NCBI GenBank assembly: GCA_037951105.1
Contig: JBAMJV010003261.1
Coordinates: 1-64,000 of the forward strand
From: Echinarachnius parma
Taxonomy: Eukaryota > Echinodermata > Echinoidea > Clypeasteroida > Echinarachniidae
Direction: 5' to 3'
DNA length: 64,000 bases
The notes under the pieces are model-generated. The model was not told the origin of the DNA. It saw only the letters and a program-made list of their open reading frames with translations, and searched no databases. Below, piece after piece: positions 37,082-48,057 of this stretch. The first letter of the stretch is position 1. Every line of letters begins with the position of its first letter. Made by a program: the position numbers and the translations under genes.

Positions 37082-37391
37082 GGGGGTGTTTCACAAAGAT
37101 TCTAAGTTGAACTTAACTCTAAGTTGGACCTAACAATTATGGAAAGCCATTTGTAGCCTTGGAATAAAAACATATTCAAAAGCAAAACAAAATTATTTGA
37201 GACTTCCAACAAAACAAAATATCAATAATTTTTTAAGGCTCCTTGATAATGACAATAAAACTAATTTGATCAAAATGTATACCTTTTCAAAAGATCCTTT
37301 TCAACAATGTTTACAAAGGAACTATATAAACGGCTCTCCATAAGTGTAAGGTCCAACTTAGAGTTAAGTTCAACTTTGTGAAACAGCCCCC
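37082..37391. mobile_element. Foldback element G
   Basis: 310 bp with inverted ends GGGGGTGTTTCACAAAG and an inner GAACTTAACTCTAAGTTGGA pair. A second copy is split by nested insertions at 44736-45716. Confidence 0.72.
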
Positions 37392-37399
37392 TTGTCAAC

Positions 37400-38280
37400 A
37401 TTAATTGCGCTGGACACGGTTAGCCCATGTATATAGCACCATGGATACGTCCAGGGTCCAGCTAATGTCTGTCCCTCTCAGTTTTAGCCCCCACTTTTTA
37501 TCCTTTTATAATGCGATGTTACGTGACATATTTAATGTCAAGTTTCTAACTGTCAATAATTCATACTAGAGAGTTCTATGGACATTTCATAATTAAATAT
37601 AATTATGTGAATATAAATAGAATCCTTTATTTGTGTTGATTTTTGCACGTATATATAGTTACGTAAATTACAGTAAGAGTAATAGTGGTTTGTATAAATC
37701 CCTTCATTTGGGGGTCAAATTAGAATTGATACTTTGGTGAAGTGTATAAGCAGGGATATGGATTTTCAGCCCTCATAATTCCATGGTATAAGTAGGTCCT
37801 TATAGGTATGTATGTTAGTATAGTAGGAATCGCACGACTCTATAATCCCCGTTATAAAAGTTCCCTTCTCTAAGTTGAGGGCATCTAAAAGAGTATCACA
37901 TACATGTTACATAGTAAAAATTACTACCCCTCTTATTACATTATTGATACATTATACATAAAAAGCGCTATGAATGGATATACATGTAATTAATATATGA
38001 TTTGGTATTAACGCAGTGGTATGTGGGTTAATTGTTTCTTGGGCGTACGTCACTTTTTGGAGAGGGCACGCCATTTAAAAGGGGACATACGGTACGTTAT
38101 GTATTTGTTTTCTTTTATTTCTCTTTCTTTTTATACTGTATGCCACTGGGCATTGAATTGCACATGTATTATTTCTATATATTTGTTCCATGTACAGTAT
38201 AAGAATGCATAATTCTCCATTGAATTCGCATGTATCTGATTGTGTATTTTTGGTATATGAAAAAATAATTAAATTGAAAC
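37400..38280. other. Intron 1 stretch near exon 1, nothing recognised
   Basis: No coding signal, RNA gene or clear repeat was seen. Confidence 0.4.
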
Positions 38281-38287
38281 TGAACTG

Positions 38288-38344
38288 AAACAAAGAGTAT
38301 ACTACTACGACTAAGACTACTAATACTATACTACTACTACCATG

Positions 38345-38421
<77 letters not shown>

Positions 38422-38434
38422 GACTACGACTACG

Positions 38435-38520
<86 letters not shown>

Positions 38521-38556
38521 GACTACGACTACTAATACTATAGTACTACTACCATG

Positions 38557-38640
<84 letters not shown>

Positions 38641-38646
38641 ACGACG

Positions 38647-38701
<55 letters not shown>

Positions 38702-38725
38702 GTACTACTACTACTACTACTACTT

Positions 38726-38812
<87 letters not shown>

Positions 38813-38824
38813 ATACTACTACTA
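38288..38824. repeat. (ACT)n/(AGT)n microsatellite next to the exon 1 donor
   Basis: About 530 bp of ACT triplets with scattered ACG variants. A near-copy of the block's start (CTACTACCATGACTACTACT) recurs at about 38543, so the tract is partly duplicated. The right end is about 18 bp from the exon 1 donor. In the gene's sense strand it reads AGTAGT..., giving artefactual long Ser and Val frames. Confidence 0.92.
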
Positions 38825-38842
38825 TATAATAACAATAATTAC

Positions 38843-39048
38843 CTTGGTGACCGGCTCGGTATGATCTGAGGTCTCGTACAATCCCTGGCCGCCCCATCCA
38901 CCGTGAGCTGTCGGTTGTAGATGACGGCCCGAGCCCCCTGTCGCACCACCGGGGGCGCAGACTCGGACCCCGGTGGACCAGCGGCTACGCCATCCGGGAG
39001 ATGAGAACCCAATAATAATATCCAGAGGAGGAAAGTCCGCTTCATCAT
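38843..39048 (-). CDS. Exon 1: signal peptide and N-terminal linker
   Basis: Two consecutive Met codons (39048 and 39045) precede a basic-hydrophobic signal peptide, MKRTFLLWILLLGSHLPDG, with likely cleavage after VAA near residue 22. The second Met has A at -3 and is the better start; the reading frame is open further upstream but that part does not look like protein. The mature N terminus is Pro/Gly/Ser-rich, then VIYNRQLTVDGAARDC, which contains the first cysteine (residue 56). The exon ends at the donor CCAAG|GTAATT, phase 2, which fits exon 2. A long ACT-repeat block begins about 18 bp into the intron. The 5' UTR and promoter are not resolved. Confidence 0.72.
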
Positions 39049-39049
39049 G

Positions 39050-40370
39050 GAGCCCGGATGATGTCTGGTGAAGACCCAGGTACTTAGGGTGGTCAGTATC
39101 CGTGCATCCATCGCCATCCTAGTGCGCTCTTGTGTTATCAACATGATATATTCCTTTAGTAGACCATACGTAAACGGACGGAATCCCATTTGCTTTTCAC
39201 ACACACAAAATTAATGTTCCTTTTGGCAGTTACTGTTCAACAAAGAATGGTTTTGGTGTGACATCTTCAATGTTTCGTAGAAAAATATTCCTTATTTAAA
39301 GTATAGGTTATACGAAGACGAAATCCGTTTTGTTTCACCATATGTTAATGTTGCCTTTGGAAGTTACGGTATACATTATACAACGACATATGTGTTCTTG
39401 GTGTGACATCTTCAAGGTGGTATTCAAATAACTTATTGAACAAATTGACTGTATATGAATTTACGAAGATATGAAGTTCACGGGATCAATTCAAATAAAT
39501 TCCATGTTCTGTTCTATTAATTATCAAGAGTGGATAACCAACCTCCTTGGGATAACATAACGAGGCAGCTAAACTCTAAAGAAGGCAGCGTAAAAATATC
39601 ATCATTCCACGAACTTTGAAGAAACCGTAAAAAAGTCTATTGACATGTCCTTGCGTCCATAAAATCCATAATTTCCAAATAAAAACTTTGATTATGAAAC
39701 CAGCAGTTGCTATAAAATCCACGCTATATGCACAATATAGATCATAGTCACCATATAAGTACAGTATGTTTCATGCTGCGCTATATAATACGAGTGGATA
39801 ATATTAAATACTGTGCTGTGGCACGTACGCTCACTTTCAAAACTTGATCAAAGCAATGAAAGCTGGGGTACAGTACTCTAAAGACTTGTCCCCGTACCCC
39901 TCATTCAAAAGGCATTGACAGCCGGGAACGATCCGTCAATTACAGTATTGCGGAAAGTCAGGCCAGTCGAAGTCACACGCACACACTCATAACACAGATT
40001 GGTTGGAGTCTCTGACGGTGTTCTGGGGTATAGTAAGTATAGTATACTTCCGCAGTTCCGTGGCTTTTTACTTTTCATGACTTTCAGCGGTTGATTCTTC
40101 TGTCAGCATCGAGCTAGTCATCTCTCTGCTGCCGCTAAGGAACCCAGGCAGCCCATCGATGTGAATCGTTGGAAAGGGATCAAGTCGTATACTGTAGTAG
40201 AGTTGCGACGAGCAAGTCATGCACCATCTTTTAAGTTAAATCCGACATGACAGAATGATAAGCTCAATAAAATTCCATTTGAAAATAAATGGGAATACTG
40301 AGCGGACGTGCTCTCAAATACTAAGTTTATAGCACAAATAAACAAAAAAAACACATATTTCTCGACTCTA
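39050..40370. promoter_or_regulatory. Upstream region of the gene, promoter unresolved
   Basis: By position this should hold the 5' UTR and promoter. I see no decisive TATA box or initiator and no repeat of note. The reading frame of exon 1 stays open into it, but its codons look non-coding. Confidence 0.3.
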
Positions 40371-40374
40371 ATGT

Positions 40375-40660
40375 GGACGTGGTGTGGCAAGATTGGTAGA
40401 GCGCGCGCTTTCCGATCGTGAGATCCCGAGTTCGAACCCAGCCGACTCGGTTGTCATCCAGCAATCAACATTGCTGCTCTCTACCCAGGTGTATAAGTGG
40501 GTACCATGCTCATGATGGTCGGGTGTCAGATAGCCTTCGCGCCATTGGCAGCATATGGCTAGTATGCTTCCCAGGGAGTTGAGGAAGTACGCAATATCAT
40601 TGTGTGGGTTTGAAATGTACCTGATGACCATGGGTAATAATACTTGTGAATAGAAACCAT
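40375..40660 (+). mobile_element. tRNA-derived SINE
   Basis: The head holds an A-box-like TGGCAAGATTGGTAGAGCGC and a B-box GAGTTCGAACCC about 35 bp later. The body (TGTCATCCAGCAATCAAC, TCTACCCAGGTGTATAAGTG) ends near TGATGACCATGGGTAATAAT. The 3' part recurs at 58094-58220 and 58831-58957. The tRNA part cannot form a full cloverleaf. Confidence 0.75.
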
Positions 40661-40877
40661 GCATTATATCAATGCAATACAGGGTGGCCCCTAAAAAACG
40701 GAACGGGGCACTTCCCAAAATATAGTTACAAAATGATTATATCCATCGGATAGGGTATCTTTTCCAATGAAAAACGATACCAAGAACAGTAATTTTGGTC
40801 GTGTAGTTTTTGTTTTAGGGCGCTCTGAGTGACACCATGTCAGGCTCCCATTTTTGTCAAATTTTACCAAGTCAGTG

Positions 40878-41020
40878 CCTGATAAATCGCACTTACTGCC
40901 CGTCATAGAATTGAACAACGAGAAATACGCGCGCTATTGGTCGTGTGCATTCAGCTGTGTGCCGAGAGAATGGACATGGTTGTTTGACGATATGACGGGC
41001 AGTAAGTGCGATTTATCAGG
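40878..41020. repeat. 143-bp foldback
   Basis: Exact inverted arms CCTGATAAATCGCACTTACT and GCCCGTCAT enclose about 85 bp. Likely a MITE. No target duplication was identified. Confidence 0.65.
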
Positions 41021-41264
41021 GGGCCACCCGGTTGCACGGATAGAGGTAGACAGAAAAATCCATCTCGTTCTGGAGAGGTCCTTTAATATTATGACGTCAT
41101 ACTATGAGGGGAAAAAAACGTCAAAGAACCCTCGAAACATTGGCTGAATTTTGGGACTATGATACAGATAGCTAGATGCATAGCCATATGGAGTGTTTTC
41201 TAGTACAATCCATGGTATAGCGTATACAAAAGTCAACCCATACGAGCCGACGAAAAGATGAGGG

Positions 41265-41874
41265 TTAAAGGACAATGAAATCCAGACAAATCATTGTATT
41301 GCACTACAAGACACTAAAAAGGATGAATAGTTTCTGAAAATTTGAGCACAATTGGTCAAAAAATAAGAAAACTATGGCTCTTTAAAAATAGCCATTTATT
41401 TCTAAGAGTAACTCAAATTGGCAACGCACTCTGGCAAAGTTGTGGACTACTCCACATACGTTTAGTACACAAAATTTCATTTTTTTGTTTACAATTTTCT
41501 CAAAATGTATTGTTACCTATCGTTTGAGTTTGACATATGTTTTGTAGAATACATTTATAAACAACATATCATGAGTTTGGGGAAAGGAAAAGTGTGACTA
41601 AGAAGACAAATGAAAAATAGGAAATGCGTGTACAAAACATATGGGGAGTAATACAATAATACGTGTGGTTTGCGGTTGCACCATGGGGAGTAGTCCACAA
41701 ACTTATCAGAGTGCGTTGCCAATTTGAGTCCCTCATAGGAATAAATGGACATCTTCAAAGAGCCATAGTTTTCTTATTTCTTGCCCGATTATGCTCAAAC
41801 TTTCAGAGATTATTCCTCATAATCTCTTAGAGTATATGAAAGCAACATTTTGCTTGGGTTTCATTGCCCTTTAA
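41265..41874. mobile_element. TTAA-flanked foldback, 610 bp
   Basis: TTAAAGGACAATGAAAT at the left and ATTGCCCTTTAA at the right. The inner arms (ACTCAAATTGGCAACGCACT, GTGGACTACTCC, AGAGCCATAGTTTTCTTATT) are inverted copies. Non-coding. Confidence 0.75.
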
Positions 41875-41889
41875 TGGGTAATAAGGTTA

Positions 41890-42701
41890 CATAGACGCCG
41901 GAAGTGGGGGGGGGGGGGGCGGCCGCCCCACCCCCCCCCCCCCCCCCCAATCCAAAAAGCGGTGGGGCAAAACGCGTTTTTGCCCCCCCCCCACAAAAGC
42001 CCCCCCCCCCCCCCAAAAAAAAAATATATATATAATAAATAAATATTAAGAAGAGTGGGAAAGAAAAAATAAAATGTATGAGCTGAAGACTTGTTAATTC
42101 TAACGTTCAAAAACTAATTTAAATATCTATTTTAAGTTGTATATAAATGCAAAATCTTCCCCGTGGGAGGGGGATACCCCCTCCCAAACCCTCCCCTCTG
42201 GCTCTGCCCCAGCCCTCGGTCGCTTCGCTCCCTCGGGACTCATTCTTGGCTGTAGGCTATAGTTGTTGGATCATACATAATGTGGCATATGGTTTATGTT
42301 GGAACTGTGTATGACACTAAATACAATATTTGTGACTGTGTGTGTGTTGGGGTGCATATTTATTAGTGTGTCAATTATTTGTTTTCTTCGTGAAAAATAT
42401 ATTTAAATTTCTGGTCGATCAAATCATAACACGCTTTCCCAGATACAGTTAATCGCCCGAATTTCCTATCTAGGTATGCACCAGATTGCAAAATTTCAAG
42501 TCCAAAAATGCAAAAGCTCCCTACCGTGGGAGGGGGGACACCCCCCTCCTACACCCTCCCCCCACTCGGTCACTTTCCGCTCAAAGTTGGCAACCCTGTG
42601 AGTGTGGTTGGGCATGAGCCCCTACACACACAAATCGTGAGCCCCCTTAGATCTTTGCCCCCCCCCCCCCCCCCAATCCAAAACTGCTTCCGGCGCGCCT
42701 G
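41890..42701. mobile_element. hAT-like element with 8-bp target duplication
   Basis: TAAGGTTA is repeated at 41882-41889 and 42702-42709. The inverted ends CATAGACGCCGGAAG and CAGGCGCGCCGGAAG (complement) match at most positions. Next to the ends are G/C runs and AATCCAAAA boxes. 812 bp with no transposase frame. Confidence 0.78.
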
Positions 42702-42883
42702 TAAGGTTACACACGAGTGAGAAAGTCATGCAGTGCCAACACAACAAAATTAAATTCTTGATTGTATGTCTCTTTTAGTTTTATTATGATATTCCATGAC
42801 TCAGGGAGGGTCATGAATTCCTTCTTCTCCATTGAAGGTATACACGCTCGTCTCTGAATATTAAGAATATTGAATAGGGAATA

Positions 42884-43221
42884 CCCAGCTAGCCACCTGA
42901 CGTCGGGCCGATGTCGGAATTTGGTTGCCGGATGTCGGCATATCGCCGTTGGCTCGAGGTTAAAATGTCCGCCAGCCCAACATCGTTACGACGTCATTTT
43001 TGTGATATATTGGCATAACGTCATTTTCCGACAATGGCCCAACATCATGTCATGAGATGATGTTGGGCCATTGTCGGAAAATGACGTTATGCCAATATAT
43101 CACAAAAATGACGTCGTGACGATGTTGGGCTGGCGGACATTTTAACCTCGAGCCAACGGCGATATGCCGACATCCGGCAACCAAATTCCGACATCGGCCC
43201 GACGTCAGGTGGCTAGCTGGG
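42884..43221. mobile_element. Near-perfect 338-bp hairpin element, TA flanks
   Basis: The ends are CCCAGCTAGCCACCTGACGT and its complement. The arms are about 165 bp, near perfect, around a centre at CATGTCATGAGATG. TA lies on both sides (42882-42883, 43222-43223), as for Tc1/mariner-type MITEs. Two mirror-image frames give the same peptide and are not genes. Confidence 0.82.
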
Positions 43222-43278
43222 TAGTTACCATCCCATAGAATTGGAGTTAGCCTTAATATAATTATAGCTTTAACTCTA

Positions 43279-43722
43279 CAACATGTCCCAAAATTAATTA
43301 CAACGGGACTTTCTGCAACGATAACTTTAAAATAGTAGATCAATCAGAATGATATTTCAGGGTATGAAACTATAACTTATTACCTACATCTTACAGAAAA
43401 CCCTGTTCGAGTTGCTTCAGTGGTCATGGAGAATGAGGATCTTTTGTCAATCATGTCATGTGTCCATTTTCGTTCATAACGCGTGAACACAATGGACAAC
43501 ACGTCTCCTTACATTACAAAACCTGGAGGGAAGGGACATCTGACATGATTGACAAAAGATCCTCATTCTCCATGACCACTGAAGCAAATCGAATAGGGTT
43601 TTCTGCAAGATGTAGGTAATAAGTTAGAGTTTCATACCCTGACATATTATTCTGATTGATCTACTATCTTTAAAGTTATCGTTGCAGAAATTCCCGTTGT
43701 AAGTAATTTTTGGACATGTTGT
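43279..43722. repeat. Long inverted repeat
   Basis: Arms of about 200 bp (ACAACATGTCCCAAAATTA, TTTCTGCAACGATAAC, TAGTAGATCAATCAGA and GACAAAAGATCCTCATTCTC, each matched by its complement) surround a centre near 43470-43540. No clear target duplication. Confidence 0.7.
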
Positions 43723-44735
43723 ATACGATTACCTATACACTATCCACCGCCTCATACATCGATGGTGGAGACACATGCAGGCTGCCGGAGTGATCGTGAG
43801 TCACCCGAACCGACTTCCGTCTGTGTCGATGAGTGCGTCACACGCTCGTTCGTTCGTTCGTTCGTTAGTTTGTTACAGACCTGCGATATAATATACGCGA
43901 GCCAGATTGTGCTCGAAATATTGCGCTCTCCACAGCAAATCGTCGGGTGAGAGTGAGAAAGACGAAAGTCGATCGTTTGTTAAATTAAGTTATGCATTTA
44001 GGTCGGAGCCTCATCTACATGAGGCCAATTTTTCAAATAAGTATAATTATTCCTCACTTTGGGAATATTCAGCAAAAATAAACTTTAAATAGGGCCAAAT
44101 TTTCAAATAATCATTATTCCTCATTTTGGGAATATTCATCAAAAATAAACTTTAATTATGACTGACTATCACTGCGAAGAAACTTAAAGTGATTAAGCGC
44201 CCTTCTATTTCTGAACTAACGCATTTATTTCAAAATCAACTTACGACCTATAACTGAGCTGCCCAATTGAGTACGTGCACAAGGCTGTATAAATTTGAAT
44301 AACGGTTCGACCTAGTTTTAATGGGCTGTTTTAATAACTATATTATATTACTACTCAATGATCACGGTCTTGTGGTGCATCAAACGGATGTTTATATTGA
44401 ACTGAAACATGAATTAGATTTAACATTATGGAAAGCCGCTGGTTGCCATTTAAACCTACCAAAAGAAGTATTCAAACAATTCATAATTGTGTCAAAAATC
44501 ATCAATGTCTTTATTATTATTGATGAGATTTCATGTTGTTGATGAACATTTTCTCAACATTCTCAAACATTTTCATTTGTTTAACTTTTGAACATGTGTT
44601 TATTCCAAGGATTCCAAATGGCATATATACCATAACTTAAAAAAACTATCTTGAAATTTCAGTTCAAATTTAAATCTACTGTATGTGAAACAACACGCGT
44701 ATAAACGTATAGTCTCCTACATGTACAAGGTTCCA

Positions 44736-45716
44736 GGGGGTGTTCCTCAACGATTCTAGTTGGACCTTACAATATTATGGAAAGTCATTTGTAGCCTTTG
44801 TATAAATAATGTATAGGTTTTCCCGTTCAATTTCGCGATTGTGTCAATCGAATTGATAATAGGAGCAAACGAATTCGCGCGATTTGCGATCGCCGTACCA
44901 CAGCAGCATTCGAATTCGTAAATAGTCGTTCAAAATCACGTAGGAGCAAGTGAATTTGCACAAAGTGCATACCTTTTCATCAATGGTCATTCGAATTCGC
45001 GAAAGGCCGTTGACAGTTGGCTGCACATTCGCGAATTCGAATGCCCATAAATGAACTTCTGTGTCTATTCACGAAAGCGTGTGCGTATGCATGAATTCGC
45101 ATTCACTTATTCGGAATTTGGAAGACCGATACCAACGATTACGCGGCAACGCGCGAATTCGAATGACCCTAAATGAATTCGATTGAAAAAAAGTGCAAAA
45201 TTGAGCGGGAAAACCTATATTAATATTTTTTTTCAGAAAGTTCCACTTTTTGTTGGTCTCGAGTCCACCTTTATCGGTCTCGAGTCTACTTTTACTCATC
45301 TCGAGTCCACTCTTTACTGGTCTCGAGTCCACTGTTTATCAGTCTCGACAACCTAATTTTGTTGGCGACGAACCCCCCCCCCCCCCCCACCCCACCCCCC
45401 CACCCCCGCTCACACTACTCTCAACCAATGGTCTCGGTCTCGGCCACGTTTGGTCTCGGTCCCGTTTTTGTAAATTACACACCCTCATTAAAAATCTTGG
45501 CTACGGGCCTGATTTGAGACTTCCAACACAAATCTATATTAATAATTTCAAGGATCCTTCCTTGATGATAACAAAAATAACATTTTATTTTATCAAAAAG
45601 AATGTCTTTTCTAAAACCCGTTTCAACAATTGTACAAAGAAACTAACGGTTTTCCGTAATCGTTAGGTCCAACTTAGAGTAGTAAGCTCAACATAGAATC
45701 TTTGTGAAATACCCCC
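44736..45716. mobile_element. Foldback element G copy split by nested elements
   Basis: GGGGGTGTTCCTCAACGATT at the left and the GTCCAACTTAGAGT...TTTGTGAAATACCCCC end at the right match the 37082-37391 element. The middle holds element H (44814-45217) and then a one-ended hAT-like fragment (about 45250-45512) with GTCTCGAGTCC repeats, C runs and a GGCTACGGGCCTG end. Confidence 0.68.
44814..45217. mobile_element. Element H nested in element G
   Basis: 404 bp, inverted ends TAGGTTTTCCCGTTCAATTT (right arm one base different), TA on both sides. The interior is rich in GAATTCG motifs in both orientations. Confidence 0.7.
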
Positions 45717-45762
45717 GGGTGACTAAGTATATTATGGTAACCGGTAACTGATCAACTATACC

Positions 45763-47509
45763 CAGTGGCGTACCCAGGATTTTTTCAAGGGGGGTTATTT
45801 TGTAAAATTTTCGAAGCCCAGACCAAGTACCTTCAAAATTTTCAAGACCGAGAACACGGTCTGTCAACATTTATCGAGGCCGAGACCAAGACCATTGGTT
45901 GAGAACCCCTCTTAGTGGGGGGAGGGGGAAGCGAGCGGAGCGAGCTTGGAAATTCTAGCAATTTATCATCTGAAATTGGCATTTGTTTCAATATAATTGT
46001 ATGGGTATGTTCGTGTTATATAATTGCGTTTTGAAGGGTAATATATAAACACCCGAGGTTGTATGCGAGCGAAGCGAGCTTGAAAATTGTATCAATTTAA
46101 CATCGGAAAATTGCCATTTGTTTCAATATTATTGTATGGTATATTCGTTTATGACTTATGATATGGCGTAATTAAGGCGAGCGAAGCGAGCTTGAAAATT
46201 TTAGCAATTTAACATGGGAAATTGCCAATTGTTTTAATATTATTGTATGGGTATATTCGTGTTATGTTATTGCGTTTTGAAGGGTAATATATAAACACAC
46301 GAGGTTGTAGAATATTATATATACGGAATGCGAGCGAAGCGAGCTGGAAAATTTTAGCAATTTAACATCTGAAATTGCCATTTGTTTCAATATTATTGTA
46401 TGGGTATATTCGTGTTATGATATTTCGTTTTGAAGGGAGCATATAAACACCCGAGGTTGTAGAATATTATATATAGAAGAATGCGAGCGAAGCGAGCTTG
46501 ACAATTTTAGCAATTTAACATCTGAAATTGCCATTTGTTTCAATATTATTATATGGGTATATCGTGTTATGATATTTCGTTTTGAAGGGAGTATATAAAC
46601 ACCCGAGGTTGTAGAATAATATATATAAGAATGCGAGCGAAGCGAGCTTGACAATTTTAGCAATTTAACATCGGAAATTGCCATTTGTTTCAATATTATT
46701 GTAAGGGTATATTCGTGTTATGATATTGCGTTTTGAAGGGTAATATATAAACACCTGAGGTTGTAGAATATTATATATATACGAATACGAGCGCAGCGAG
46801 CTTGAACATTTTAGCAATTTAACATCTGAAATTGCCATTTGTTTCAATATTATTGTATGGGTATATTCGTGTTATGATATTTCGTTTTGAAGGGAGCATA
46901 TAAACACCCGAGGTTGTAGAATATTATATATAGAAGAATGCGAGCGAAGCGAGCTTGACAATTTTAGCAATTTAACATCTGAAATTGCCATTTGTTTCAA
47001 TATTATTATATGGGTATATTCGTGTTATGATATTTCGTTTTGAAGGGAGTATATAAACACCCGAGGTTGTAGAATAATATATATAAGAATGCGAGCGAAG
47101 CGAGCTTGACAATTTTAGCAATTTAACATCGGAAATTGCCATTTGTTTCAATATTATTGTAAGGGTATATTCGTGTTATGATATTGCGTTTTGAAGGGTA
47201 ATATATAAACACCCGAGGTTGTAGAATATTATATATATACGAATACGAGCGCAGCGAGCTTGAACATTTTAGCAATTTAACATCGAACATTGCCATTTGT
47301 TTCAATATTATCTCGTGGAAAATTTTTGAAGCCGAGACCAAGAAATTTCAACATTTTCGAGCCCGAGACCGGGTTTCTTCGCAAATTTTCGAGGCCGAGA
47401 CCAGGTTAATGAGGGTCGAAACCGCTTGTAAGTCATTTTGGGGCCAAAGGGGGGGGGGGGGGGGTTTCAACCCCCCAAACCCCCCCCCCCCCCCCTGGGT
47501 ACGCCTATG
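45763..47509. mobile_element. 1.75-kb hAT-like element with internal tandem array
   Basis: ACTATACC is repeated at 45755-45762 and 47510-47517. The inverted ends CAGTGGCGTACCCAGG and CATAGGCGTACCCAGG match at 14 of 16 positions. The interior (45930-47300) is an array of about ten units of 115-155 bp, each opening with GCGAGCGAAGCGAGCTTG and closing with ACACCCGAGGTTGTAGAAT. No transposase frame. Confidence 0.82.
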
Positions 47510-47629
47510 ACTATACCTCCCCCGATCATCCACTAGGACCGCTACCTTCCAAGATGACTATTGTTCTTCTTCCTTTTCTTATTTTCACATTAGGCTAATC
47601 GAATTCATCCCCTATATTTATACCAGGCC

Positions 47630-47709
47630 TTAACCCGTTGCATACGGGAACCGGGTGTGATATGTACAAAGTCTATGGGAATTTTAGAATCTATAACTGA
47701 ATGGGTTAA
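47630..47709. mobile_element. 80-bp TTAACCC...GGGTTAA element
   Basis: It starts TTAACCCGTTGCATACGGG and ends AACTGAATGGGTTAA. The last TTAA is shared with the family A element to the right. Related sequence is at about 23450-23560 and 63190-63280. Confidence 0.55.
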
Positions 47710-48057
47710 AGGGATCTAGTATTACATTGCCCAAATCCACATCAATTATCTCAATTAGAACTCTAGTGGTTATATTATGTCTTGTTGTATTCGTATTATT
47801 GATATAGAAGCATGGAACACCATTGAACGATTAAAGTGTTCGGATAGTCATAACTGTGTACAACAAAGTCAGTGCAATGAGTTAGCAAATATCACTTTGC
47901 ATTATTTTGTGCTCATTACTTGGCCACATAGCATCCATTTAACGTGAAGTTTTCACACGATGCTCAGAGGAGATATCAGATCACAAAACTACACATTATA
48001 CCAACCATTCATCACTTTCTGCACAGTCATGCCAGCAAAGCTACTAGATCCCTTTAA
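47706..48057 (+). mobile_element. TTAA element family A
   Basis: 352 bp, TTAA at both ends, AAAGGGATCTAGTATTACAT at the left and CTACTAGATCCCTTT at the right. It shares its first TTAA with the 80-bp element. Confidence 0.78.

Larger units (their letters stand above)
1..39048 (-). other. Gene span: kringle/EGF single-pass membrane protein, 3' part off the left edge
   Basis: Eight exons on the minus strand (38843-39048, 7991-8052, 7253-7540, 6083-6300, 5290-5449, 2438-2552, 2041-2117, 1-957) have AG acceptors and GT donors and join in matching phases without a stop. Counting from the Met at 39045, the product is at least 693 residues: signal peptide about 1-22, EMI-like cysteine segment 56-86, kringle 92-182, EGF/laminin-EGF-like segment 192-257, cysteine-rich stem 258-311, membrane span 312-336, cytoplasmic tail 337 onward. 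Likely N-glycosylation sequons are NKT (106), NES (127), NSS (254) and NGT in exon 5. The layout implies a cell-surface receptor or adhesion protein; ligand and function are inference only. Exon 1 is joined to exon 2 by signal-peptide logic and phase across about 30.8 kb, so extra exons in between are possible. Residue numbers in the exon entries use this model. Confidence 0.8.

Noticed and set aside
38326-38835. Long Ser/Val-rich and Thr-only open frames
   Set aside because: They translate the ACT/AGT microsatellite and contain no other sequence; not genes.
40854-41147. 97-residue open frame with several cysteines and Trp residues
   Set aside because: Half of it lies in the inverted repeat 40878-41020, and the mirrored TGSKCDLSG peptide appears on both strands, so it is repeat-derived.
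42870-43343. Two open frames giving almost the same peptide on opposite strands
   Set aside because: They are the two arms of one hairpin element, so the match is structural and not a gene pair.
44321-44542. 73-residue frame with plausible composition
   Set aside because: No motif, no splice context and no similarity I recognise; A/T-rich chance frame.
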